Shown: positions 1 through 13,795, counted from the first letter of the stretch. The stretch is DNA of 64,000 bases from Sindora glabra (GCA_020226215.1 CM035233.1:1736001-1800000), one strand, 5' to 3'. A program made the numbers and translations. The notes: a model not told the origin generated them from the letters alone.

Positions 1-2150
1 TTTTATAGAGTTTCATATATTTAATAGTATTTTTTATATAAATAATACATTTACATATTATATATAGGTATCTTAATAATTGAATTATCTAAAATATTTT
101 TTAATAATTTTATTTTAATTTTTTAATTTAATTATTATAATTTATTGATTAAATTATATATGTTTTTACATCTATATGGTAAAATTATATTACATATTAT
201 ATAATATTAGTGTTTAAATTTCAAATATATAAAATTTAAAATTTTTAGTAAATCTTTTTTTTTTCAATTTTGCAAATTTTCTGCAATCACCCCCAACTTG
301 TCGCTCCTGTTTCACCCATTATCATTTCTACAGATAAAGCATATATTTTATTGATATTAATTGTCTTTATATTTTATATATTACAATTATCATTTCTACA
401 GATAAAGCATATATTAATGCTAGGTGCCTATCTTATCCTTTTTCTTTATTTACTCGTCAAGTGGAGGAAGAGGCACCCATATCATATCCCAGGGCCCAAC
501 CACAAGAAAAAGGACGGCAGAATTTATTTCATAAGTAATGCATTTTGTGACTTTTCTACCGGAAGCATCTAAACGATTGGATCATTGGAACGAGGAATGG
601 TCTTGCCTTACCCACGCTTGTATACCAAGCATTGTATAATGACGTTTGATGTTAATTTTAAATTTTTTAATTTGAAATTAAATTCAAAAATTTTATATGT
701 ATTTATTATATATGACTTAATGCTAAAAATAAAAGACCTTGATTCAAAAAAAAAAATATGAAATTCACCGGGGAAATATATAAATATATATAATAAACTT
801 TTGTTTAGATGTTACTTTTTCGCCGTATAATACTTTGGTTGTGCACTCAAAAAGATTTATTAAAATTTTTTTATTGAAAGATCAAGAAATACAACATCAA
901 TTATACAGGGAATAAAAGATCGCTTTTTTTATTTTTTAAACTTATCATGGAATCCAGAATTTTCTTAAAATAAAAAAGTACGATCGGAACGCAGAATCTG
1001 ATATCATCTACGACTCCGATGGAAAATATATTCAGTACAAAAAGAAAGTTGGACCACTGAGATGATGAAAAGAGAGACTTGAGATTAGAATAACCACATG
1101 GAAATTCAGAGGCCATAATAATTTAGTGTAATATTTCCTTTCAAAATTGAATGCAAACCTACCGTTGGGGCTTGTCACTTTTTGGTGCACAATACCTTAA
1201 TTTGATAAGCTTGGCTAGCGTCAAGGCAGAGTCACTCTCGAGAAAAATGAGGCAAGAATTTGGATGCTTATTATTGCGATTGGGAGAGGCATTGCTAGCG
1301 TTTCTTTTCAAATCACACCTTTACAATCAAAATTTTCACTTTATCCTGTTTTATTCAGGATGTTTCCCTTCGGTGCACATTATAATTAATAATTAATTAA
1401 AGGTTTTTTAAATGCTCCTTTGAAGTTCAAATGTTTATAAAATTTTTCAACTTTTTTATGAAATTTCATAACTTTCCAACAAAATTTTTATATATTTATG
1501 TATTGTAAATATGAATTTTTAAATTGTAAATTATATGAAAAAATTGCAACTCTAGATCTTAAAAACACTAGCATTATTTTATAAAAAATTTACGAACTTC
1601 TTACAAAAAGTTCTGCATTTTTTATAAAATTACACAACTTCTCCCGAGTTCTTAGAACTCTTGACAGTAACAATGAGAAGGTCTTGCTCATGGGATGTCA
1701 TTTTTATAGAACTCAATTGGTCAAATTATAGAGAATATGCAATTTTGACTAATTAATCACTCTCAATTTTAAAATATACCACAATATAGTAGTGCTTTTA
1801 ATTTTTTTATTTGTTACATTTTAAAAAAAATTATTCATTTTTATCTGTTACTTTAAAATTTTAATTATGCATTAAATGTTCTTTTTTAAAATTTATTTTT
1901 TTATTAATAAATATTTTATTATTTTATATTATTAATCAACTTGTATTTCTTTCTTTATATTTTTATCTTTATTTTTAACTATCTTAAATTTTATATATAA
2001 CGAATAATTTTGTAAAATTTACTAAAATAAATAAATTAATTTACTTTCTTAATATATATAAAATCGATTAATAATAACATATATATAAGAACCGAGAGAA
2101 TATTAAATATTTTAAAATTTATCAAATCACCATAATTACATAGAGATCTC
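1..2150. other. AT-rich intergenic DNA, no supported gene
   Basis: Downstream flank of ProDH. ORFs here are short and match no family I recognise. About 30 bp at 318-347 is repeated at 386-415. A short frame near 530-640 looks protein-like for about 30 codons, but it has no start and no clear homologue that I can name. Confidence 0.5.
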
Positions 2151-2181
2151 CAGTTTGTACAAAGATGGTGAATCAGAAACA

Positions 2182-2187
2182 TTTATT
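2182..2187 (-). terminator. Possible ProDH poly(A) signal
   Basis: AATAAA on the minus strand, about 25 nt past the ProDH stop codon. In plants this signal is weakly constrained and the surrounding DNA is AT-rich, so a more distal signal is equally possible. Confidence 0.3.
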
Positions 2188-2210
2188 ACAATTTCATCTA
2201 ATCTTCATAA

Positions 2211-5200
2211 TTAGAATACAGCAGCTTTAAGTCTCCTCTTCAATTCGTCCCTGCATATAAAAAGGAGAGTACTAGAGGTTAATACTATCAAGCAAATTGT
2301 TTGTGTTGACAATTATAGGATATTGAGTCATGAGGTTGAAATTTGTGGATTTATTACCTCATAATCTGCCTATCAAAGCCTGAAGCAGCCAGAAGGCCTT
2401 TGTTCTCTTCAGCCCTTCGGAGGAGATAAGGCATAACCACCTCCACTGGTCCAAAGGGCATATACTTGCTGACCTGAAATCCTGCATTGCTTAACCCAAA
2501 TGAGAGTGCTTCTGACATCCCGTGTAGCTGTGCAAATTCCATCTTGTGATTCACCTTTCCAATCCCTACATCATGTGCTTTTGCTGCTGCCAATTTCCCT
2601 GCGCACAACGTCAAACCCATCTTTGTCAATCAATTGACACAATTTGCAGCACAAACAAGGAAAATTAAAAGCGCCTGTGCAGAGTTTGACAAAATTTGCT
2701 GAGAGAAGCTTGATACATTGTCTTCCACCCCTCCCTTTAACGGATACTTAAATTCGCAGAATTGTATATCTCACAATCTATGAACAGCAGCAACTTTAAA
2801 ATATCTTCAAAGAAATGTACGCAGCAGATCCCAAGTTTATATGAGTCGAAATAACTTAAATAAGATTTAGATTTTTATTTTCTTTTAGTCATTTTCTTAT
2901 CATAATGGCAAGAGATAGATGCTCAACATTGAAACTTAGAATCCTCGTTTTTATATGTAACAATGGAACACCGAACTTTTATGAATAGTGTGAATTTCTT
3001 CCTAACACGATTCTAAAATGACATTAAAAAATCTAAATCCTGCCTACTGTTAATTGTGCAGAAAATTATATGTACCTGATTCCACATTGTGGGTAGCAAG
3101 AACAAGAGCACCGAGGCCATTGGCAATCTTCTCAAGCATAAAAGAAGCGCAATCATTGAAGCAATTGTGCGTATCCTGAATGCAATTGTGAATTGGGGAA
3201 GCAAACCCCAGGGAAGCAGCTATGCTTCTCTCCATGGACATATAAGCTCCTCTCACCAATTTGAATCCCAGCGGAACTCCCATCTCGTCGGCGGCCTTCG
3301 TCGTCGCCAACAACCTCTCCTTGGCGTCTTTCAGGTACGTCTGGAGCGTCCCGAACACGATGGGATTGTCGTCTCTGTTGTGAGAGATGGCGGAAGAATA
3401 GGTGAAGTAATCGATGGCAGGTTGAACCGTTGAGTGCTCTGCATCAATCAACAAAGGAATATTGGCTTCTACACATTTTTGACAAAGTTGCTGTAATCTT
3501 TGGGTGGCAAGTTGAAGATGGTGTTCTTCTTCTGGCGTTAGACAATGGGGTCTGCTTTGGGTGTGATATAAAGGACTAGATTCTGAGAAGATGGGAAGGG
3601 TATTTTGCTTCCATGGCAAACTGAAAGATGGATCTTTCTGTTGCCATCTAAGCAAATCACTCATCCTCTCCAGCAGCCTCATGGGGCATATTGCAGTGAT
3701 TTTCACTATCACAAAACTCACCTATTCACAGCCAAATCCAATTTCCACCCATCAGTAAGGCTAAACCACAAATTAATTTCTAAAAACACTTATTTTTAAT
3801 ACTGAAAGATCATACTCTGTTAATATACAATATTTTAACTCGTTAGGAAATTTACAGTATATATTTACATTCTTATATTCTCCTAAGTTATACTTTTTAT
3901 ATTATTAATGAATATATTAATAAATTTATTCTCATTAAATTTAATTAATAATAAGTAAAAAATTTTAATTTATATTATAATAATATTAAAAATATAATAA
4001 TTATTTTATTAATACTGTTTACGATATTTAAAATTAAAATAAATAAAATATAAGCATTACTTTTAATATATCAATTAAATAATTTTAAGTATATTTTAAA
4101 ATTTTTATATCAAAATTATTTTTAAAAAAATTCAAATTTTCATAAAATCTTATTTCCTGTACAAAATTAAAATCCTCATTACTCTTCGTGCCATTCCTAA
4201 CGCATGAGGACGACGCAACGCCAATGCAGACGCAAGTGGACTGTCCTCATGTCCTGGGGCCCACACTAATTGCAGACAATCAGATGCAAATTCTTTGCAC
4301 AGTTTAATACAGGAAATTAAGAGGGTGAACTTACAATGAATAAATATATTTTAGGAGTACCAAATTATATTTAAATCTAAAAATTCTTATTCCTAACTTT
4401 TCTAAATTAAAGAAAATTGATAAAAAGAAGAAATTGAAAATATTCTTATCCCAGTTTCTGAGAGGTAAGATTAGTTAGGGAGCGTATATTCATTCTAGAA
4501 ACCAACAAGAGTCCAATTATTAAATTATTGGAGTGAGGACAACGATTTGGATCCCTTTGTATCAGAAAGGCAAATAAGATTCGCTTCTCGCATGCACGGC
4601 AAACTGCAACTACTAAAGTACCACGATTCACAGCCGTCAACGACCAAAGAAAGGACAAGTTAATTTCGTGCATTTTCCAGTTGTATCCCACTATTCCAAT
4701 TGCATTTTCCCCCACTACAAACCTATTTCTCTCACAACACCCCCCCCCCCAAAAGAAGAGAGAGAGAATTTTTTAAAAAAATAAAGTTAATAATATAATC
4801 ACACAATCACAAATTAATGTCTATAAAATGTGGAGGATCTATTTGCATTCAATTTCCATGTAAGTCATATTTTTTTTCATAAGCAAATATGAAAAAATAT
4901 ATAAAATCATTTTATTCATATAACAAGTAATTTTTTGTAAAAAATAAAACTTCTTAAAAAATAATTTTTTATATAATTTTTTTAAAAAATTCTCAAAATT
5001 TTTTGGTTGACATATAAAAATAACACCTTTTAAAAAAATAATTTTCTATATCTTAGACCCAATTTTGAATATCTAAAAAGTATTAATAAAATAATTATTA
5101 TAATATAAATTAATAAATTTTAATTATTATTGATTAAATTTAATAAAAATAATTTTATTATTATATTCATAAATAATATAAAAAATAAAATTCAGAATAG

Positions 5201-6215
5201 ATAAATAAATAATTTTTTATATTTTATTTGAAGAAAAACTTTTAAAAAATTCTATTTAGTAATCAACCAAATAACTGTATCTAATTTTTTTTGGGTTCGT
5301 CACCGAATAAAACAACAAAAAGATTAATGTGTATATTTAGTCTTCAATACTATTGCTAAACATGTATTAATTCCAAAATCCACTTCACAAGCAAATATGT
5401 AATGCACGTTTTAGAAGTCACTCTCCTCTTTGTCATGCAAAAACAACGTTAAGCTCGTGTCTGATTGGCCGGCGACTGGTCCATGCGAAACCGCGTGGCA
5501 CAAAGTGGGTCCACGGGATCACGTGGCACGCCAGACCGCTTCTTATTTAGTTGCCAAAAAAAAAAAAAAAACGGAAAAGCAAACGGAACACAAAAATTCG
5601 ACGGAAAATTTATAACAAAAGGGGAAACGAAAAGATGCTTACGGAAGATGGCGGAAGCGATTTGCTGACGTCTACTGTGCGAAGAAACCCATTAAGATTA
5701 CGGTCGCATGTGTCGTTGTCGTGAGCGTCTTCCACGCCGTAAACGAGCATGCCTCGTAAACCGGCGTCGTTCAACGACCGGATGCTTTTCCCGGCGGTGA
5801 CGGCGTCCTCGCCGGCGCAGAAATGCTCGTAGAAGGTGCGTCTCGTGATGCCCAACACAAGATCTCTGGCCACATCAACCTCCATGAGCTTGGACCTCAT
5901 CATCCACATTCCGAAATCCACCATCGGCCTGAACGCCGTCGCGTGGAGGATGGCGGACGAGCGGAGGAGCTTGGAAGTACTCAGGTGTGAGAAAAGCCTT
6001 TCGCCATCGCTCAAATCCAGGCTTTCGGATACGGCGGGGGGGTTGACGGTGGAACGCGGTTGTTTCAGATCAGCTCTGTCGGGGAAATAGGACGGAACGA
6101 CGGCAGCATAGAGGGAGGAGGGGTGGGCGGTGGTATCGGCGGCGTTGAGATGCTTAGTGGCAGTGTTGTAGCGGAGATTCTTGAGGATTCTTGGGGGGAT
6201 AACACGTGTGGCCAT
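2211..6215 (-). CDS. ProDH: Proline dehydrogenase, mitochondrial (4 exons, 499 aa)
   Basis: FAD-dependent oxidation of L-proline to pyrroline-5-carboxylate, the first step of proline breakdown, at the mitochondrial inner membrane. Exons on the minus strand are 5643-6215, 3076-3721, 2358-2598 and 2211-2250. All junctions are GT-AG, phase is kept, and the sum is 1500 bp (499 residues plus TAA), the usual plant ProDH length. The start at 6215 gives an Arg/hydroxylated N-terminus (MATRVIPPRILKNLRYNT) typical of a mitochondrial presequence. The PRODH barrel follows: VKITAICP near residues 197-204, LIDAE at 282-286, KLVRGAY at 345-351, THNVESGKLA across the exon 2/3 junction, and YLLRRAEEN at 464-472, whose two arginines correspond to the substrate-carboxylate pair of the family. 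The C-terminus RDELKRRLKAAVF is also typical. Intron 1 is 1.9 kb and holds GC-richer islands. Family identity is very secure. Which ProDH paralogue this is was not determined. Confidence 0.96.
5461..5550. promoter_or_regulatory. G-box/ABRE cluster inside ProDH intron 1
   Basis: A GC-richer island in the AT-rich first intron, just inside the exon 1 donor. It holds an inverted CCAAT (ATTGG, 5464-5468), a CGCGTGGC box (5492-5499), a CACGTGGC G-box/ABRE (5520-5527) and a TATTTAG box (5544-5550). The order CCAAT, G-box, TATA-like reads in the plus direction, antisense to ProDH. It could be an intronic enhancer or an antisense promoter. No function is shown. Confidence 0.4.
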
Positions 6216-6347
6216 ATATCAACGGTATGTATTGAATTGAAGATTTCTTCTCTCTCTGATTCTTTTTCTCTGTTTCGCTCCTTCTCTCTGTCTGTGTTTA
6301 GGTTGTGAATTGCAAGATGGCGCTGGTGAAGTGAGAAATGAGGTGGG

Positions 6348-6354
6348 TTTTATA
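6348..6354 (-). promoter_or_regulatory. TATA box of ProDH
   Basis: TATAAAA on the minus strand, 133-139 bp upstream of the ProDH start codon, followed by a CT-rich leader. Spacing suggests a transcription start near 6315-6325 and a 5'UTR of about 100 nt. Predicted by motif and position only. Confidence 0.6.
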
Positions 6355-6953
6355 GACCAAAACAGAGGTTAAATTAGGTTAAGCTGATCCTGTGATGAGG
6401 TGTATTCCAGTCAAGCGGCTCCAGCCTGTTTAATGTTAGCCGTCATTTTAAAATAGAAACAGAATATTTAGTTTTACGGGGGAAAAAAAACGAAAATAGA
6501 GAATCAACTTTAAGAAATTAGACATATCTTTTCCTTTTATTGTAAGAGACAGATAAAAAATAAAAATTATTACTACATTGAATTGTTCCATTTTATTAGT
6601 TTCCTTTTAAATTACCCATAGACGGAGAAAAATTATAAGCACGTAGAACATGGATTGATTATTCAATGTTAGATAGATAGAAGAAGAAAATAACACAAGT
6701 GCATTAAATTTGAATTAAGTATTCCAAATTATAAATTAATTTTTGTGCATATTTATTCTAAAATTATATTAAAATACCGTATGAAATGGGGGAAAGATTC
6801 TTCTTAAAGTCGAAATGTTTGACCAAATAAAATCCAAAATTAATCAGAAATATACCCTTACTTGGAACGAAAAGGAAGTAGGATGAAAATTTTAAATTTC
6901 AATATTTTTTACAGCTTAACAGAAAAGAAGAGAAGAAAAGAAATGAAAACAAT

Positions 6954-6959
6954 ATGAGT
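6954..6959 (-). promoter_or_regulatory. ACTCAT proline/hypo-osmolarity-type element
   Basis: ACTCAT on the minus strand, about 740 bp upstream of the ProDH start codon. In Arabidopsis, ACTCAT is the S1-group bZIP target that makes ProDH respond to proline and hypo-osmolarity. A 6-bp match can arise by chance and this one is farther upstream than expected, so it is a candidate only. Confidence 0.3.
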
Positions 6960-7399
6960 TATAGTTAATACTATATTAATCATATTAATATTTTAAATTT
7001 TTTTTATTTCTTATTTACTTAAAATTTAAAATTTTCTTTATTCTCCATTAATTTTCCTCTCTCCCATGAGCGCGGGTTAAAATGCTTTAATGAATTTGAA
7101 AATTACTGTATCTGAAGAAATAATCATTATTGACATTGTCCTGCCATAAGGATTGGGGGTTAATATGTCATGCGTAATAAATGATGCAACGAGAGAAAAA
7201 TGTTAAATTAATTGTTTATACACGTGACTTTTAAAAAAAATGAAGTTCAAAATATTATATTTCTGGTTAATTAATTGATTTTCCAAAAGAGTGGGATGTT
7301 ACGAAGAGAGGTGTCAGGGTGAAAACCTAAATGTACGCGCTATTCCTGGCGGTGGAGTCAAACGCGGGAAAGTATATTTTATTGATTTAATATATTTAA

Positions 7400-7775
7400 A
7401 AGTAAATATAATATTTAATTTTTCATTTATAAAAAATAATAATTATTGTATGCTTCAAAATTTTCAATTAATATTATTACTCATTTATTTTTACTTTAAT
7501 TATAATTCATTCCTTCTTTTATTCATAATATTAAAATAAATGATAAAAAATAATATAATAAAAATTAAGCATTTGTTTAATTTCATAAAAATGAGATTTA
7601 ATAATTAATTTTACTATTTTTTACTTATTTTAATATTATAAATAAATGTAAAAATATAATTATAATAAAAATTAAAATAAATAATTAATAATATTAATTA
7701 TAAAATTTTAGATATATAATAATTATTATTTTTATAAATAAAAGGTTAAATATTATATTTATTATATACTAAATT
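7400..7775. repeat. Dispersed AT-rich repeat, copy A
   Basis: Shares an ordered series of AT-rich words with 21835-22085. Near-identical stretches include one built around taataatattaattataaaa and one around ttaaatattatatttat. Probably a decayed transposon-derived repeat. The low complexity limits certainty. Confidence 0.35.
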
Positions 7776-9728
7776 GATGGTTTTATTGATGTAAAATAAA
7801 TAGAAAGTGAAATAAAATATATTTATGAGCTTTTCTTATTTATGAATTGTTGTGATGTTAATGAAATGGTTGAACTAATTTACTTTCTTTATTCTTTTTT
7901 TTTTCAGCTGACTTTCTTGTCCATGCAAGAATCCTCGAGACAGGGAGTGGAACCGGGCTGAGATAGGCAAGAACAATTAAAAAAGTGCGGCAGATAATGG
8001 GGAAACGTAGAGATCAGCGGATGAGCTGGCTAAAGTATTCGAATTAAAGTGAGCTGAGCCAGCCCTTACGTGGATCCACGCCTCAGATCCATCTTACAAA
8101 AACTCAAAAAACGTGGGGAACTATATACATATCCAGTGAATAAATTAATAGGGAAATATAAGGATGGAATTTCACCGATATTGGATGCGGAATCATAACT
8201 TTTATTCATTTGAGTAGACTCGGAGGCATATAAGTTAAATTTTTATTTTTTTACGGTAGGATGGGATTTTTGGTTTTTAAATTTTTATTAAAATTTGAAT
8301 TTTATTCTCTGGATACTATTGGAAGTAATTTATTTTTTAAATTTTTAAAAATAATGGAGAAATTTACTTTAACAATGAAAATGAAATATTTGATAATAAT
8401 AATTTCAGAGAAATTAAATTATTATTAGCAAAAATGCCAATTAAGTACTTTCAGTAAATTAATGTTAAGAAAAAAAAGTTATTCACTTAAAAAAATATTG
8501 CCCAAAATAAATCAAGTTAGAAATGAAAAAGATATTTTGATAATAGTGAGGAAAAAAAAAAGGGTTAATGGAATGAAGTTTGAAAATGACCGTGAGAGTG
8601 AGAAATTAAATAGTTACGTAATGGTGGAGAAAGAAATTTTAAGGATGATTTTGTTTAAAATAGAATTTAGATGATAAGATTAAAATTTTAGTAAATATTA
8701 AAAAAATAAAAAATATTTTTTATCACAAGTATATAAATATATGATTTAATAGTCATACAAGATTTCAAGTTAAATATTATATCAGTATTCTTAATAAAAA
8801 AAATTAATAGCGTTAGACTGCTGAGTAGCATTACATATTTTTAAAAAATTAAAAAATAAATTTATTTTAAATAAAATTGAAAAAATGAAATTAAAATCTC
8901 GATAAAAATTAATAGGTTAAAAATATATTTTTACCTTGTAAATATAAATAAATAAAAAATAGGAGACGCCATAGCGGCAGGAAGGGAGCCAGAATCCTCA
9001 GTCGCATAGGCAAAAATATAAAGAAGCGGAGAACGCAAAATATTCCCTCAAGTTTGGTTGGTTGAATTTTGAAAATTTAAAAATTATTATTTTAAATTTA
9101 AAAAAATTTAAAATTAATATCCATAATTTATTTATTTAATTATTTTATTAAATTATATTATTTTTAAAAAAATTAAATAAAAATTATAATATTATTGTAC
9201 ATTAATTTTTTTTATTTTTTAATATAATTTATATATTATATAATTAATAGAAATTAAATTGTATATATAAATTTTAATTAAATATTTATAAATAAGGTGA
9301 AAAATTATATAAAAATAATAATATAAATTAAAATTTTATAATATTATAATTATTGTTTAAAAATTTCATGAAAAATCATATAATTTAATAAAAAAATTAA
9401 TTAAGTAAACGATGAATTTTAATTTTAAATCATATAAAATTTAAAGGAGTAACTTTTAGGCAAGAATATTCTTCTTTATGAAAAATAAGTATGTGAATAA
9501 GCAAACATAAGAGATATATAGTTCTGAATTTTAATGAATCATGTGGATAGGAAGTTATCAAAATGTTCAAAAATGTATTAGATTAAACAAGTTAGTGACG
9601 CTTTGGACCAATAGTGTTGGAGTGATATTTTTACTTTATTTAATTTAGCTAAAAGACGTATGCTCTGTTCTTAGAAAGTTATGATCGTCAAACTATATTA
9701 TTTTGGTATTTAACTCCTCTAAATTTTA

Positions 9729-9895
9729 AGATTTACTTTAAGAAATAAAGTGCATTATTATTATCAATAAAAAATAAAAAATAAATAATTATAAATTTAA
9801 AAATTATTTTTTATTTATTATTATTTATAAAATTTTGAATTTTAAATTTTTTATTAAAAATTATGATAATATATTTTATTTTTAAAGTACATCTT
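9729..9895. mobile_element. Small palindromic MITE-like element
   Basis: The left arm from 9729 (AAGATTTACTTTAAGAAATA) is matched by the reverse complement of the right arm ending at 9895 (AAGATGTACTTTAAAAATAA). About 28 bp pair at roughly 80 percent around an AT-rich core. No clear target duplication was found. Confidence 0.45.
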
Positions 9896-12800
9896 GCATT
9901 TCACAGAAATTAAATCCATTTTTTTGTGGTAATCCTTTGGTTTTCTAACTTAGTCGTTTCAAAATATCATACAAAATTTATATAAAATTTTTTATCCTTT
10001 TTGCTTGTTATAACTCGAGGTACATTTAAAAAAATTGTATGGATATATATTTTTGTAATTTTTTTATAGAATTCATAATTTTTATATAAACAGATTTTTT
10101 TAAAGAATTTTTAATTGATAAAGTTATAGCTTCTTGCATTGTATATTATTATATGTAAATTTTGTATAAAATTACAAATTTTGTGAAATATTGTAAGATA
10201 TTATATGCAAGATTAATATTTTATATCACTAAAAAAAGGGATAACTTTTATACTTAAACCTTGTTAAAACTTGCAGCAGAACTGAATAAGTACTGTCATG
10301 TTAAATTTTTCATTTAATTTTAAGATACTTATCAAAACAAAACACATCCATTACTAGTATAAAAAGTTTTATATTATCAATTATTAAAAAGAAGACATAT
10401 TATTAAAACATTAATTATAATTAATAATTTTTAATTATAATAAATAAAATTTAATACCTTTTTGATATAATAATATATAAATAAATAATAGTGTAAAATT
10501 AATTTATTTTAATTGCAGATAAAAATCTAAGTTCAATAGAAAAATAGTTGGGTCCCCTAAATTTGGATGTATAACAAGATGGCAAGTAGGGTAGACGGTG
10601 GTCGGTGAGGTATAGTTGTTTTACTTACGAATACAGGGTGGCTTTTGTCCATCATCTTTGCCTTTGGTCGGCAAATTGTGTCCGTCAGTTCTCATTCCAT
10701 ACATTTTTGTCAGGATTGCTTATTAGGATTTAGGCACTTACTTTATTATTTAATTAGTTGCTTAGTGGAATTTAGAAAGCGTGCTCAACTGCATCCGCGC
10801 GCCCAAGTTGGCTGCATCTATGCTTTATTCAGCAATCAACACATTTCAATTTCAATTGCTTTTTTTGTGCGAATGCGTCTTCAATTGAACTGCTTAGGTT
10901 GGGATTCATTTCCTCTCTAAAGTCTAAATAGGAATTCTGATCTTTGGGTTAGATTTTCGTAAGTTCTTTTTTTTTTTTATAATTGGAAACCAAATTTATT
11001 AAATAAAAAGATGAGAAATATTAATGAGAACATCATTTTTAATCGTAAGGAGCAATTTGGGATAGATTATCCAACCCCCCCTTAAGAACTCAAATATAAT
11101 CCCTAACTTAGGATACCACTGAATTGATACATTAAAAGTCTTGTTCAAATCCTTGATTACATATTTAAAAACTATTTGATCCCTCTAAAGGCACTCAATA
11201 TCACCTAACAAAGTATCAACTACTACAATCTTGCCCTTACTTTCAATAATAACTTGACAATCTCTAAAATTATTTAGGTTAATTTGCAATCAAAATTTTT
11301 TAAAATTATTTTTGTTTCATTTTATTAAAAATGATTGTAATTTATTTGCAAATAAATTTTATTATTAAAAAATTATATCAAAAATAATAATTTCAATTCA
11401 TTTGTAAATAATCTCTTTTGCTTGGAACATATTGAAAAGTGTATGAAATTCAATTAAAAAATATTTTGATGTATTATGGTATAATACAATATTAGAATGA
11501 GGATAAATTTTTTATATAATATATTTTTTAGTAGAGTCATCAAAATGAATTAAACCTTGCATATTTCAAAAGATTATGGCCTCTATTTTGGGGGTCATAC
11601 AAGTTGCAAATTATAATCGACCCAGTCTGTGAAAGCATGTGGATAATATATGGAATATTTTTTCTTATATTTCTAAATTTTATATAGACCAACATTTTCA
11701 ATCGATAAAAAATTACACTTATTTTTTATTTTTAATTATGTAAAGTTATATTATAAATAATTTATAAATAATATTTTTATTTTGTAACTATTTTATAACT
11801 TATGTTTTATATATATAATATTTTTAATATTAAATATAAATTTAAAATATATTATGACTAATTTATAAATATATATTTGATACTTTTGAATTATTTTAAT
11901 TTTTATTCTTTAAAATTAAAAAATTATTTAACAAAATTAAAAATTAAAAAAAAAAGCTTATGAGTTATCCCCGCTCCACAAGGATTAAATTAAAACCTCC
12001 ATATTAAAGGTTCATGCAAAAAACAGATAAGTTCAACTCAACTCATGCCACAACTTTACATTTTAAATCAAATAAAATGAATTATAATAAAATCCTTCCT
12101 AAATTTGATAGATTTTATAATAGTACAAATGTAATTAAAATAAGAATTATAAGTAAAATGAAATTCTCTTTTTTGCTTAAAGTCAAACACCACTTAAAAA
12201 ATAAATTTAGTTGAAAATAAAATGAAATCTTTTTTAATTATGTTAAATAAGAATTTAGTAAATTTTCCCTCTCTTTTATGGAAAGTTCAATCCTTTTTCT
12301 TCCTTATTATTTTTACAAGGTTATCTTTTTTTTAATCAATTGATGTGGTTAAATTACTAGACATATCTATATATGTAGAAGTTAGAAATTAATTAAAATG
12401 TATAAAACCTTACACATACAAAAGACTATGATGGATTCTTATTTCTCCTTATTTTTACAAGTTGATGGCATCCTATTTAACAAAAGAAAAAAAATTAAAA
12501 ATGCAAGACATGCTTATTAATTAAAGTTTATTGTCATAAACATTAATGAGAAAATTAATTACACAAAATTTAGTAAGATAACATGTATTAGAAAAAAATA
12601 GCTTTAAATTAAACTTGTAGCTATGATTCACTCATCTAATTTTTTTTTATCAATAATCATGATAATAATATATTTTTTATTTCAAAATATATGTTTGAAC
12701 TTTAGCGGAGTGAAATTCGCTTAGCTTGCAAGTAGTTTGTTTTAAAAGCTTATGTGTGACTTGCTTGTCACAATCCTAAGCATGTTAAAACAAAGATAGA

Positions 12801-13149
12801 TACATAAATTATAATATTTCCTTTCTTACTAGAATAGTAAGAACTAGTGGAATGAAGTAGAAAGTACTAATTTACTTTGTTATTGAACTCAAGAAAATGC
12901 TAGCGTCCATTTTCTCCTCTAAGGAACAATATAATCTTAAACACAATACCCAAAAGTTGAAAAGAGATATAAGATTAGAGAATGGTATGCAAGGCAAATT
13001 GATTCATAATTATAAAGACCATCTTTTAGGATTAATTCTAGGTATAAAGATTGTCTTTTAAGATTAATTTCAGGTGCTTATGAGAAAGTCTTTTTTGAAG
13101 AAAGAAATGAAGTGGAAATGTAGGAACATAATTAATCTAACTTGGATGA

Positions 13150-13795
13150 AAATGAGGTATTTTTTCACTTGCCTAAAAGCTTTAAAATTAAAATAAATGA
13201 GCTGTAGAGCTTGACCCTTATTGGAAAGGCTTATGGTTGAAAGTCAGCCACTAGTATTTGGAATATAAAATTGGATCCTTATGGCAACCAAAAGGTAGTT
13301 TTTAGTGTTATAAGTCGGTTTGGATTTTTTTATGTTCAGATTTGATTCATAAGAAAACTATCAAAGGTTCTTAATAGAGGACCATGGTTTATCATGGATC
13401 ATTTTTTGGCTTTTCAAAAATAGAAGCCTTTTTTAAATCATCCATAACAACCTTATCCGTTATAGTAGTCTAGATTAGATTTCTTGAACTTCTAGTAGAA
13501 TTTTATCATCCCCATGTCCTTCCTTAAATTGCTATCAAAGTTAGACAAGTTCTTATGGTGGAGGTGCATACCTTCCTGAAAGATAAAGGTAAATACACTC
13601 ATGTATATTTTCAAATTGATCTTAATCATCCTTTAATTCACATAATTCATATTGGAAATTATAAACAATCAATGCTATATGAAGAATTGCATTGTGTTTA
13701 TTTTTCTTACAATCGAATTGGCCATCAAAAGTATGGGTGCCATTACATTATCCATTTTCAAGTTTCTAAAGTCATTCTGGTCATTTCTTCTTAGA
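13150..13795 (+). pseudogene. LINE ORF1-like remnant (DUF4283 plus zinc knuckle)
   Basis: Frames with stops encode residues typical of the plant LINE DUF4283 domain, including a WQPKGSF-like segment and a degenerate GPWFI..HFLA segment. A zinc-knuckle region follows at about 13670-13755, where CVYFSYNRIGHQKYGC keeps only part of the CX2CX4HX4C pattern: the second cysteine is Tyr. Part of the 12.87-19.17 kb LINE. Confidence 0.7.

Larger units (their letters stand above)
6400..12850. other. AT-rich intergenic region, no supported gene
   Basis: Upstream of ProDH. Mostly A/T runs and short inverted repeats. Less AT-biased patches at 7270-7380, 7910-8110 and 10530-10960 may be low-copy DNA but hold no convincing reading frame or splice structure. 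The 10645-10920 frame begins with TTG, not ATG, and has no recognisable domain. Confidence 0.5.

Noticed and set aside
270..572. 100-codon open frame near the window start
   Set aside because: The frame runs through a short direct repeat and AT-rich sequence, and no domain is recognisable.
3089..3433. Plus-strand 114-codon frame
   Set aside because: Antisense shadow of ProDH exon 2.
5836..6308. Plus-strand open frames opposite ProDH exon 1
   Set aside because: Shadows of the GC-rich ProDH coding exon on the other strand.
10645..10920. 91-codon open frame in moderate-GC sequence
   Set aside because: It starts with TTG, has no recognisable domain, and no splice partners were seen.
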